A stretch of DNA of 64,000 bases, from the NCBI GenBank assembly GCA_026770575.1, contig MU657169.1:625305-689304 (forward strand), read 5' to 3'. This DNA is from Pelagophyceae sp. CCMP2097 (taxonomy: Eukaryota > Sar > Pelagophyceae). The position numbers were made by a program, and so were the translations under genes. The first letter of the stretch is position 1. Each line of letters begins with the position of its first letter. The notes beneath the pieces were generated by a model. The model worked only from the letters and a program-made list of their open reading frames with translations. It had not been told where the DNA came from and did no database searches. Positions 21,801-31,648 of the stretch are shown piece by piece.

Positions 21801-21825
21801 GACCCGCACGACCACCGTGACGTAA
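18822..21825 (+). CDS. CHASE-type hybrid sensor histidine kinase
   Basis: Two exons, 18822-20786 and 20845-21825, joined in phase 0; about 981 residues. Order: a heptad-rich coiled coil (about 25-120) of repeated Ala/Glu/Arg units; helix 1 (RIAIVLCLVLTSGAAAAFL, about 167-188); a roughly 280-residue extracytoplasmic region resembling CHASE sensors (VVWYPTVRLEDRAAYEAYA; LVGVDVQERYRRTL); helix 2 (ILFVGLAFSNCLILALLLLL); HisKA with the phosphorylated His in YLNHELKNRIF (about 552); an ATPase domain with ILFNIILDNMLSN then AFKYGD across the intron; and a receiver domain with acidic pair MADDSAM, phosphoacceptor VVLLDFNF, VSAND and GKKM. The receiver has all key residues. The basic C-terminal tail contains RRDAAAAEA repeats. 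A ligand-sensing phosphorelay is likely; ligand unknown. Confidence 0.85.
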
Positions 21826-22031
21826 ATCTGTCATACTTGGACAAACAACTGGCGAGACAAGGGGCGAGCCTCTCGTTGCACTGTAGCCCGACTTCAAAGT
21901 TTCTGAGGGAGCGTCCAGAGCCGCGCCGTCCTGTCGCTGGCCATTCCGACGGATGGCGAGGGTCGTAAAACTCGTATTAAATCTCGGCGTACTACTACTG
22001 TGACTATCGTCGTCAAAATGCGGCTCGGGCG

Positions 22032-23312
22032 TTAGCGCTCGTCCGCGCCGCGGCCCTTTGCGATGTCGAGGGCTTTTGCAAAGGCTGCTTCGAAGACGTC
22101 GATGTCGGGGTCCGTGGAAGCGGCGACGCGGATGCACACGTCGAGCGGCGCGGCTCCAGGCATGCGGACGAAGACGTCCAATTCTGCCAACTCGGCCAGC
22201 ACCTTGCGCGCAAACCCGGCGTCGCGGCCGCAGTCGATGGAAACGAAGTTGGTGGCGGACGGCAGACATTTCAACCCTTGCCCCGCCGCAATCTTCTCCA
22301 GTCGAGCGCGGCCGGCCCGAACACCGGCGCGCACGCGGTCCAGGTGCGCGTCGTCGCGCAAAGCCGCGAGCGCCCCGGCCTAAGCGAAGAGGTGAAGAGG
22401 TGGTGGCACAGACGGGAACACTCACCTGCGCCAGCTTGTTGACCCCAAAGTGGTTCCGCAGCTTGCAAAACTGCGCAATCACGCCCGGCGACGCAATCGC
22501 GTAGCCGATTCTGGCGCCGGCGAGGCCGTAGCCCTTGCTAAAGGTGCGCAGCCGGAGGGCGCGGAGGTCGTCTACCGCGACGTGGGGAGGTGGCGCCTCG
22601 CACAGCTCGACGTAGGCTTCGTCCAAAACGAAGAGGCACCCCTGTGGGAGGTCTTCGAGGCACGCCTCGATGGCAGCCGCCGACCGCCAGGTGCCGGAAG
22701 GGTTGTCGGGGTTGACGACATAAAGAATCTTAGCGTCGACCTCGTGGGCTTTTGCGCACAGCGCCTTCAAGTCCACGTGACCGTCCGGCGTGTACGGCAC
22801 CGTGTGAAGCACCTACACTCCTGGGTGTGCATCTCCTCGCACGACTCTCGCAGTCGACCGGTGGTCCCCGACGCGGCCGCGCACGCCGCCGCGGCCGGCG
22901 ACGAAGAAGTTGAGCGTCGGGTACGTGCCGTGGCTCGAGACGACTGCGTCGCCAGGGGCGACGACGAGGCCCGCGAGGATGGAGAGGAGGCCGTCGATGC
23001 CCTCGCCAACGACGATATTGTCCATCGAGCACCCGTGCCGCGCCGCAAGCTCCGTGCGCAGCTCGAAAGACTTCGGGTCGCCGTACTTCCAGCCTAGGCG
23101 GTGTCGATGAAAGCCGGCGGCGTCGCCTTTTGGCAATTTCGGGACGCCGGCTTCTCACTCTCCGTGGCGGCGGCCTGAATGGCCTCGACGGCCTTGGGCG
23201 ACGGCCCGAACGTGCTCTCGTTGGCGCCGAGGCGCACGGCGAAGGGCCGGCCGCGCACGCGCTCCTGCTCCTCCGGGGCGATAAAAGGGACCTGCAGGGC
23301 GCGGCATTGCAA
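22032..23312 (-). CDS. hisC: Histidinol-phosphate aminotransferase
   Basis: PLP-dependent step of histidine biosynthesis (imidazole-acetol phosphate to histidinol phosphate). Exons 23312-23159, 23093-22885, 22812-22426, 22379-22032 join in phase to 365 residues, the usual length. Landmarks: VRLGANESTFGPSPKAVEAI (the N-terminal LxxNEN-type motif), YGDPKSFELR, VGEGIDGLLSIL, ILYVVNPDNPSGT, FVLDEAYVEL, and the PLP lysine in TFSKGYGLAGARIGYA. The C-terminal domain reads LPSATNFVSIDCGRDAGFAR and ends in RVAAS. The true start may lie upstream: no plastid or mitochondrial leader is seen with the Met at 23312, and an acceptor-like CTGCAG occurs just inside it. Confidence 0.87.
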
Positions 23313-23991
23313 TAGGCGGGTGCTTCCGGATTCGCCGGATCCTGGGATCCGACGGCCGCCCTCTGGGATCCAACAGCCGACTATAGAAGCTCGCGGGAGC
23401 CTCTGCAGGCGCGACTCCGCCGGCCGCCGTCTCGAGGCGCCCCGAGGCGCGACGGATCACGCCGCGCGTGGAGTGGGGCGCACCATGGCCGGGAGCTGCT
23501 GCACGATGGGCGTGAATCGGGGACCCGTAATGATCGTGCGCGCGGCGAGCGCGCGGCGCCGCGCGCAGCGCTGGAGCATGGAGGAAAGGAGCATCATCCC
23601 GACGCGGCTTCCGAAAGCGGGACCTTTTCTTGGCGGGGCGCGCGAGGCCGGCGACGGGGGAGGGGGCCTTCCGCGCCGCGCCTGCCCGCCCTGCCGACGC
23701 GCCCGGGGTGTTCACGCGACTCGGTGCAACAGGACTCGGCCGGAGGGCTGTTCTTTCAAAGATCCCGTCGTGTCGCCAAGAAAGGTCGTGTCGAAAGTTA
23801 AATCTTTAAAAAAAAAGTGCGGAGACGGCCGGCGCCCGGCCTTCAAACGGCCCGACGCGCAGGCCAGAGCACAGTATAGATGTCGACGGGGCGTTCGGGG
23901 CGTTTACTGTCGACGCCTCGACGCCGCGCCGGTGCCCTCGGATGCCCCAGATACAAGTTCCAGAAAGTGCCGGGCCTTTTTTATATATTCG

Positions 23992-26192
23992 TCAGACCTC
24001 GGCGCAGGGCCAGGGCAGCGCGCGCCCGAGGAGTTTCGCGAGCTGCGCGTTGGGCTCGCAGTAGAAGCCGTCGAGCGTGGCCTTGGTGTCTGCGCGCATG
24101 GGCGCGTACCTTGGAGGCGAAGCTTCGGTCGAGGCCGATTCGCGGCACTTATGCGACAGTACAGCGAGACACTTATGCGACGCGCGCGTGGAGAACAAGA
24201 CGCAAAGGAAGAGGCCGCCTCACGTTTGTCTTGACGGCACGGCCTATAGATTGTCTCCGGTCCGGTGCCAAACTAGGGCGTCGGGGCGGCTTTGCAAGAG
24301 TAGCACGCACTGCGTAAATCTGCTCCACGAGCGATACGCGCCTGCGCGGGCGTGTGCGGGCGCTCCCCGGCTCCGAAAGGCGCACCGCGAGTTGGCGTAG
24401 TCGTAGTGCGGGATGCCCAAATGGTCCTCGACGGCGGCGACGGCGCGCAGCGTCGCCTCGCGGCCTAACGCAATTCTGGCCATGAGGAGCGTCCCCTCGG
24501 GGAGAAGGACGCAGTAGGCGACTCGAGAGGAACTCCTCGAAGACGAGCGCGAGGAGCTTGGCCGGGCTCGGGTACAGCGCGAGCCTGCCGCGGAGCCCTC
24601 GGAGCGGCCCTCGGAGCGGCCAGTCGGCGGGTGCCCGCGTAAGACGCACCATTTGCTGAGCTGGCAGGCGTACAAGCCGCGCGGGATGACGTTGGAGTCG
24701 CCCAGGCCGTCGCCGAGGCTCCACGCGCACGTCCACGGCTCCGCGGCGCGCCTACGAGTCCGCTGTGCTCCCGAGCCGTTTCCGAGCGCGAGGGACGCAC
24801 GCCGTGGTCGCGGTGTCGTTTCGTTTGTGTTTCGCCGAATTGACACGCAGCTCCCAATTGACCATGTCCTATACGAGGCGTCGTCTCGAGGCGTGCGAGG
24901 CGGCATGGAGAGATGCTGACATCAAAGTGCTCCGGCTGGCACGGCGAGGCGAGGCGCGTCGCGCGGCACCTACGTAAACGCATGCCGAGAAGGCGCGACG
25001 AGCGCAAGCGATGCCACCGCGTGCGACGAGCGTCGCTAGACGCGGCCCCGTGCGTCTCGCTGAGCCTTCTGGCGTGTTTCGCCTTGGCGCCGCACGTGCC
25101 GCGGAACGTGCCTACGTCGACGTCGCGGGCGGCCCGCGCGGCCCGGGAACGGACGCTTCGTCTGGGCGTCGCGGAGCATGCGGCCGTTGCGGCACTCGTG
25201 CTGGAAGTGAGAGTACGCGCGCCGCGTCGGGTCCCGCAACATGACCTAGCGGCAGTCGCGGCGTCCATTACGACCCTTGCTACGACGGCCACGATGCACG
25301 CCTTCCCCGGCGACCCCTCCCCAGTCATCACCGCCCTGACGATTCGGTTTCCCGGAGGCGCGGCGGTATACGAGGAGCTTGATCGACGGCGCGAGGCGGT
25401 GCAGGACGCGCGGCACGTTCGGGTTGACGAGGTAGTTTGGGCTCTTGTCGAACCTGCGGTGGCGGCTCGCAAAGGGCGCCGAAACGATCCAGGCGTCTGG
25501 CGACTCGCGTGAGCAGCCCGGCCTCTAGCGGCGCCGCCGGGTATCTCGCGATGTAGCCGCGCCAGTCGTTTGCGGCGGCGGCGGACGTTGCTTGCCTGGC
25601 GTGCGACGCTTTCCGAGAGGATGCTTGGACGCGGTCCCTCGACGCGGGCATCCCCGGACGCGGCTGCTTTACGAGAAGAAGCGCGTCTCGATGGGCCAGC
25701 CTAGCGCGTTCTCCGACGTGCGCAGTTTCGGGTGCAGCGAAAGGTAGAGCATGATGTTCGTCGTGCCCGATTTCATCGCGCCGATGACCTGCGCAGACGC
25801 ACCGTTGCCGCAGGGACCGGATGACGCCATGCCTGCCGCTTTCGAGGGCCTCACCGCGAGCGAGGGGATGCACCGCGCCTTGCGCGTCCAGGCGCCGGCG
25901 ACTTCGACGCAGACCCCCGCGTCGAGATTGGACACGTTGGCGCACGCCGCGCTCACGACGGAACCCGCATGGAGGCGCCCCGCCGCGTGCGTGCACCTAA
26001 CGGCCGCATTCGACCGGCCACGGCCTTCCAACATCTGGACGCGGCTCGAAACTTTTGACCCGCGGCCTCGGACGCCTCGCCTCGCAGCAGAGCGTGCTCG
26101 CGGCCCACGCGCAGCGCCAGCGACGCCGCCGCGACGACGCCGATGACCACGCACGACACCGACACCGCCGACCGCCGCCGCGCCGCCGCCAT
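23992..26192 (-). CDS. Type II membrane sulfotransferase (carbohydrate type)
   Basis: Golgi-type PAPS-dependent sulfotransferase. Start at 26192 with an N-terminal anchor (VSVSCVVIGVVAAASLAL). Motifs appear in family order across about seven exons: 5'-PAPS loop VIGAMKSGTTNIMLYLSLHP; RFDKSPNYLVNPNVPRVL after an intron; 3'-phosphate site VMLRDPTRRAYSHFQHEC, placed by removing an intron starting GTATAC at about 25400; VIPRGLYACQLSKW; YPSPAKLLALVFEEF; AAVEDHLGIPHYDYA; and the last exon (24109-23992) YAPMRADTKATLDGFY with a final LLGRALPW. This is the heparan/chondroitin sulfotransferase fold. Exon boundaries near 25990-26080 and 25530-25690 are the least certain. Acceptor glycan unknown. Confidence 0.8.
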
Positions 26193-26348
26193 GCCGAAAA
26201 CCCGCGGTCGCTAAAATTTCAGTAAAACTTTCTTTAAAAGTCCTTCTTCCTCGAGAGTCGTCGATCGATCGGAAGGTTCTCCCCCGAGGCGCCCGCGCAC
26301 CGACGGACGCCACCGGGCCTGCACAAGAGATAGCCCCCAGCTGCTACC

Positions 26349-26989
26349 ATGCTCCGCGCCTCGAAGCGCGTGCTCGCGGCGACGCCGCGGCGGATCTTGC
26401 AGGTGCGTCGTCTTGCCGAGAGGTCTGCGTGGGGAGCCTCTGCGACGCCTCTTCTGGGCGGTCCGACCGCACCCCACGCATCCGAGAGCCCGTCCCGGCC
26501 CCAGAGCGATGTCGGGACACGACCGCGGCCAAAATGTACTCGCCTTGCTTCGAAGCGTTTCCCCCGCAGGCGCGAGAGGCGCGGAAGCGCACGGCGACCG
26601 CTCCGTCGATGAAGCCGCCGCCGGGCGGCGCGCCACCGCCACCGCCGATGTTCGCGCAACGACCGCCGCCCAAGCCGCCCACGCCGGCGGCGTCGCAGTT
26701 CCCGCCGCCCAAGCCGCCTTCCGCGCCGGCGGCGGCGCAGCACGCGACGCAGGCGGCGGCGCCGCCGCCGCCGCAGGCCTGGCGGCCGCCGCCTGCGGCG
26801 TACGTGCCTCCGGCGCCGCAGGTCTACGAGGCGCCTCCGCCGCAGGCGTACCAGCCGCCTCGGCCGCCGCAGCAGTTGCAGGCGCCGCAGACGTTCGGCC
26901 AGTCGCTCCTCATCTACGCGGGCATCGGCGCCGGCATGACGCTCGGCATGACGCTCATAGGAGTTTTCTTCAAGATGATTGGGTTCTAG
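26349..26989 (+). CDS. Proline-rich protein with C-terminal membrane helix
   Basis: Exons 26349-26402 and 26570-26989, phase 0, about 157 residues. Exon 1 alone codes an Arg-rich amphipathic leader (MLRASKRVLAATPRRILQ), typical of mitochondrial presequences. The middle is almost pure Pro/Ala/Gln with PPPKPP and YxPP-type repeats. The C-terminus is one hydrophobic helix with glycine-zipper spacing (YAGIGAGMTLGMTLIGVFF) ending two residues before the stop. No family recognised. The glycine zipper recalls small inner-membrane shaping proteins, but this is only a resemblance. It is head-to-head with the sulfotransferase, 156 bp apart. Confidence 0.6.
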
Positions 26990-27611
26990 CTCCGTCACGA
27001 CGCTTCCTGTAAAAGATGCCTCGCGGCCTCTCTCTCCGACGCCTCCGTAAAGGACGCGTTCGGCCTATTTCCTCGACGCTTCTGGCTCGTGGGGACCGTC
27101 GTATCGATCCGTCGAAACTATGCCGGTCCGAACCGCTCTAGGCGGCCGACTTGTTCAGAGACAAGGCTCGCGTGTCTTTCGATGGAAACGACTCGAGCCG
27201 ATTCGAGACCATTTCTCGAGATCTGAACAAGATGACGTCACATCTTGTGGAGTCTCTGTGGCCCCTCTCGGCACGGCGAGACTGATAAGGACGCAGTGGC
27301 AACGATGTCGACGCCTTTCCGATGTTTTGTTTTCCAGAGCGCTGCTGTCGATTCAGTGCTCTCAGCACCGAGCTCGCCTGCGTTTAACTGCGTCCTCGTG
27401 CAACCAAACCGCAAGTCGGCCCATTACGGAGCCGTTGTCGTGTAAATACCCTCGAATACCGCAAACATACCAAGATTTTACTTGGCCCGAATTTCATTTA
27501 GCGATCGCGGCCTCTCGACTCGGAGGTCCGCGTCCCCGCACCAGAGGCCAGAGCTCCCTGCCCCCGAGTCCCGCCGGCCTCGAGGTCCGCGGCCCCGCAC
27601 CAGAGGCCAGG
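26990..27611. other. Intergenic stretch with direct repeat
   Basis: No supportable gene. A 28-base direct repeat (27524-27551 and 27583-27610, one mismatch) lies at its end, the second copy touching the ATG of the FG-GAP gene. Confidence 0.5.
27524..27610 (+). repeat. 28-bp direct repeat before FG-GAP start
   Basis: Two copies of AGGTCCGCG(T/G)CCCCGCACCAGAGGCCAG style sequence, 59 bp apart start to start, one mismatch. Copy 2 ends one base before the ATG at 27612. Confidence 0.8.
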
Positions 27612-29408
27612 ATGCGCTGGCCGGCGCCGCTAACGTGGCTGTCTGCGCTCGCGTGCCTGTTTCTGCGCCTGGATTTTTGCGGCGCCGATGCGCCGCGGTG
27701 CGTCTCTTCCTACGCTTCGGCGGCAGAGCTGGCGAAGTTGATCCACGCCGGCGACCAGTTCGGCAGTTCTGTAGTAGACGTCGGCGACTTGGACGGCGAT
27801 GGCGTTTCGGAGTTGGCCGTCGGGGCGCCTGGGGACGACCACGGCGACAAGGGGAAATCGTACGCGGGTTCCGTCCACATCCTCTTCTACGACCAGGTAC
27901 GACGACGGGGAAGCCCAGCAAGGGGTGCTCCGGGCATGTCCACCACGTCTCTCCGGTAGGCGGGCAAGCTACGAAACGCGACGCGCCTCGCCATCAAGGA
28001 CGGCAAACACAACGACCGCTTCGGTGCGAGCCTTTCGCAAATGGGCGACGTCGACGGCGACGGCGTTTCGGATTTGGTCGTTGGGGCGCCTGGTTTGGAT
28101 TCTGGCCGAGTGGACGCGGGCGGGTTCTACGTCGTCTACCTGAAAAGAGACGGCTCTTTAAAGCTGGCAAGGCCCGTCGACGCAAAGACGTTTCCGGCTC
28201 TAAGGCTGCAGGCGGGCGACGCGTTTGGGTCGAGCTTGGCCAACGCGGGCGACGTCGACGGCGACGGCACGGACGACGTGGCCGTCTCGGCGCGGCAGTG
28301 CGACCACGGCGCAATCGCGCAACGCGTCGAAACCGGCTGCGCCTACGTCTGCTTCATGATATCGGAAAAAGGGGAGCCGCGCGGCTGCACCAGGCTCGCG
28401 GGGCCGGGCATGCCCAAGCTGGCGGCGCACGACTTCTTCGGCGACTCGCTTGCCGTGCCCCACGCGGCGTCTGTGCCGTCTTGCGTGCCCGGGGAGCGTC
28501 CGACTAGGCGGTCGGCGACCTCGACGGCGACGGCATCCGCGAATTGGCCGTCGGCGCCACGGGCGACGCCGACAGCGGCGCGGGTGCCGTCTACGTCCTC
28601 TTCCTCACAAAAGATGCGGCGGTCTCGAAGCACGCCAAGATCTCAAAGGCACACGAACCCTGGCTGCCCGTCTCTAAAGGCGACCACTTCGGCTCGGCGT
28701 GCGTCCCTTTGTTGTCCAGCCGAGGCCAGACGAGGCCTTTGTTGCGTCGAGTCGACGTGCAGGCTGGCGTACTCGGCTTCTGGCGTCCTGGCCGTGGGCG
28801 CGGAGAACGCGCGCGGCGTCGGCGGCGCGGCGGGCTACGGCGCGGTCGTGCTCGTCTCGGGCCTCGGGCCCGACGGGCCGCCGGATAAAGCTCTGGATCC
28901 GACGTATTCGCGCATCGACGGCCTCGGTCCGCTCGCCGGCGCGCTGCACGCAAACGACCGCTTTGGCCACGCCTTGGCCTTTGACGCCCGCTCTTCAGAG
29001 CGTGCGGGACGAGACGTGCTCATCGTCGGGGCGAAATTCGACGACGTTGGAGGCGCGAATTCGGGCGGCCTCTGGTCGCTCCACCTCGCGACCGACGCCG
29101 CAGACTGCCTCGCCGAACCGTCGTGGCGCACGGCCGCCGCGGCGGTGGTTCACCGGCCCTTTCGCTCCGCATCGAGCCGCGTCGCTTTGTCGCTCTCGTC
29201 CTTCTTCGTCGTCGGGCTGGTGGCGTTGACTCTCGTCTTCTTCAAACGCAACCGGCCACCGGCGGCGGCGGCGCTCTTCAGGCCAAAGACGACGACGGCG
29301 CCGCTGCGCGACACGGACTCGACGAGTTGTGGCCTCGACCAAGGCCTCGACGAAGACGAGGAAAAGGACGCGGGCAACGTCGAGATGAAGGACCGCTTCC
29401 TCGTATAG
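27612..29408 (+). CDS. FG-GAP (integrin alpha-like) type I membrane protein
   Basis: Cell-surface or endomembrane beta-propeller protein. Exons from 27612-27896; 27960 to about 28463; about 28509-28690; about 28753-29408; all phases fit. A signal peptide (WLSALACLFLRLDFCGADA) is followed by FG-GAP repeats with calcium loops: DVGDLDGDGVSELAVGAPGD, MGDVDGDGVSDLVVGAPG, AGDVDGDGTDDVAVSA, VGDLDGDGIRELAVGATGD, then degenerate blades (VLAVGAENARG, VLIVGAKFDD). Each D-x-D-G-D-G loop is a calcium site. A single helix (SSFFVVGLVALTLVFFKR) and an acidic cytoplasmic tail follow. The repeats recall integrin alpha chains, but no other integrin domain is seen. Ligand unknown; adhesion or surface recognition is inferred. 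Confidence 0.83.
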
Positions 29409-29614
29409 CCTCGCCGGCACGCCGGTGGCTGAACTCTCATTTAAATCATACCATCATGCATCCGCGCGCGTATCGGCGTCTGAGGCCTCTCCAAATCGAC
29501 GCGGACCCGGCCGGCGGCTCGCCGGCACCCTCGTGCCTCTCAGAAATGCTCCTCGAGATATGCCCATCCCGCAAGTGTTCGCTCGAAAGTTGTCAGCTTA
29601 GGAGTTTATATCGC

Positions 29615-30483
29615 TCAGAAAAAAACCGACCACACCGGCCGGAAGAAGGCGGCAGAGTGCTCGACGACGGGCGACCCGAGGATAAACTCCTCGGCGGCGT
29701 AGCCCGAGATTGCCATCATGGCGATTCGGCCATGCTTGAGCTCGGCGAGGCACATGCGGCGGCGGCGGAGGCGCTCCGTGGGGAAGAAGCCTAAAGGGTC
29801 AAAGGCAAGGTCCCCGGGCTCCGTCGACGCCTCGACGAACTTGTACTCCTTGAGCTTCGACGACTCCTTGGGCACCGACGAGGACATGATCATCCCCTTG
29901 AGAGCGTAGAGCTCGAAAGCGCCCGCCGTGCCCAGAGCGAAGCCCCAGAACAACGGGTTGATACACGTCAGCCCGCCGTTTAAAAGCGACGGCGCCAAGC
30001 CGCGGTCGAGCACGGATTGGGCCAAGCCGTGCTGCAGCTTCGGCGCGACGTGGAAGAGGTCGGCGATGGGTTGATCCAGTAGCTCGGAGACGGGCCAGCC
30101 GATGGCGGCGAGCATCGCAAGACGCGAATGTTTCATTTCGGCTTCCCTATAATAAGAAAGCAGCGCCGGCGACGACGCCAGTCCGAGCGGGTCGAAACCA
30201 AAGTCGCCGACCGCGGAACCGTCGAGCCACGGCGCTGACGGGGCGTCGATCCACCTACAAAAGAGAGCGTGACCCGGGTCGCTTTTAGAAAGGCTGCAAG
30301 GACGCGGGCTTTGCACGGGAGCGCGTCGCTGCGCCGCCGCGACCGCGTCTCCGTCGCGACGCTACCGGCTTGCTGGATGCCGGCGAAGCAGGCGAGAAGC
30401 AACGCTTTCCGCCCCACGCCGCCGCGGGCCGCCGCCGCGATGCCGCGCTGCGACGTGCCCGTCACTTCCGTCGGCGAGGCCAT
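29615..30483 (-). CDS. Light-harvesting complex protein (LHC superfamily)
   Basis: Plastid antenna or photoprotective chlorophyll-binding protein. Exons 30483-30317 and 30254-29615, phase 2, 268 residues. The mature part starts ALPWIDAPSAPWLDG and GDFGFDPLGL. Helix 1 carries the chlorophyll motif EMKHSRLAMLAAIGWPVSE and helix 3 the second, ELKHGRIAMMAISGYAAEE; both Glu-Arg pairs are intact. A second GDLAFDPLGFFP precedes helix 3. The first exon should hold the plastid leader (hydrophobic stretch KALLLACFAGIQQAG), without a clear F at the cleavage site. The pattern is nearer to Lhcr/Lhcz or related red-lineage forms than to the FCP at 31649; the subclass is not decided. Confidence 0.82.
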
Positions 30484-30575
30484 GGGTGATCGACGCGCGC
30501 GCGGGGGCAACCTGAGCTGGTGTTGACGCAACAAATTCCCCAAAGAAACGCACGCACAAACCCTTCTCTAAAAGA

Positions 30576-30939
30576 ATGGAACAAAGCCCGGCGCGCGCCG
30601 AGGCGGTCGGTGCGCCCGCCGCCGACGCAGAGGGCGCTGCCGCGGCCGCGGACGACGACGACGACGACGACGCGTATTGGGGTTCGATGATCGAGGCGAA
30701 TACCGCGGCATCAATTTTCGACGCCGACCCCGAGCACAAAACGGCGCCGACACCAAGCAAAACGCCCGCGGTGCGCCCCCTGTTCCACTTTCAAAGTGCC
30801 CATCGTCGAGCCGCAGGCCGCCGAGATCGACGACAGCTGGGAGGCGCGAATGGTCGCGGCCAACTCCGCGGCCACGGCGTTTTCCGACGACGACTCGAGG
30901 GCAAAAGAACTCCTAGAGGCCATCGGCTTCACGCGATAA
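30576..30939 (+). CDS. Small acidic protein with internal motif repeat
   Basis: Exons 30576-30770 and 30817-30939 with a 46-nt GTGCG...CAG intron, phase 0; about 105 residues. Not recognised. An aspartate run (seven D) precedes AYWGSMIEANTAASIFD; exon 2 begins with the matching EIDDSWEARMVAANSAATAF. The two share W-x3-M-x2-A-N-x-A-A-x2-F, so the protein looks built of two copies of a short helix, one per exon. It is 92 bp head-to-head with the LHC gene. Such tandem motifs often bind a partner; none can be named. Confidence 0.55.
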
Positions 30940-31648
30940 CGACCGGCGCGCGCGGCGGCCGGCGCGAGCAGGGTCGCCGCGAAGGATGCAGGACTCGCGC
31001 AGCGGACTTCAGGGCGGCCGCGCCTCGCGGCCAGCGAGGCGGCGCTCCCGCACGGTTTCCCGCAGGGAGAACGTGGCAGCGGGATGCTGTGCGAGGTCTC
31101 CGAGACGCTCCGGGTTCCGATACTTGAGTAATTTTTCGACGCGCAACGGAGAATCTGCTACGGCAGCAGGAGCCTGTGCCCTGCTGCGTTCACTGCGAGA
31201 GGCACGAGGGTTTGAGTTTAGATCGACAGGAATCCCTATCATCAGGCTTGTACCAGTCGGATGCAGCGAGCGCCACGCGCAGGCGGGTGCGCCCTCAAGA
31301 GAGAGCGTTCTCGAGAGTGCCAATAAGGGCGCAGACCGTCCTGTAGGGATCCCGCTGAAGAGCGATCCGTAGGGCGGCGCAAGGACGGGCGGAGCGCCGC
31401 TCGCGACGGATTGAAGCGGCGCTATTTTTGGCGAAGGCTGCAGAAAGGGACCGCTCAAGGGCTGCGCGAGTGGAGGTCGCTCGCCGGGGGGCGGCGGCGG
31501 CCCGCCTGTCCCGGTCCTTCTATTAAAAACTTTGCGGAACCGTACAATTGTATCTTGGCCTACGGTTAACTACGGGAGGATTTCTTTAAGACATTGAACT
31601 TCCTTGCCCGATCCTTTTGCACGACACGATAGATATCCACCTTTGAAG
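30940..31648. other. Intergenic stretch with palindrome
   Basis: No gene supported. A TACAATTGTA palindrome at 31543 lies in an AT-rich patch 97 bp upstream of the FCP start; otherwise nothing recognised. Confidence 0.45.
31543..31552. promoter_or_regulatory. TACAATTGTA palindrome, copy 4
   Basis: Same 10-bp palindrome, about 97 bp upstream of the antenna gene ATG, an expected position for a promoter element. Confidence 0.45.

Noticed and set aside
21205..22812. Single 535-residue minus-strand protein spanning HisC and the kinase 3' end
   Set aside because: Only its first third (HisC exon 3) is real; the rest runs through an intron and antisense of the receiver domain.
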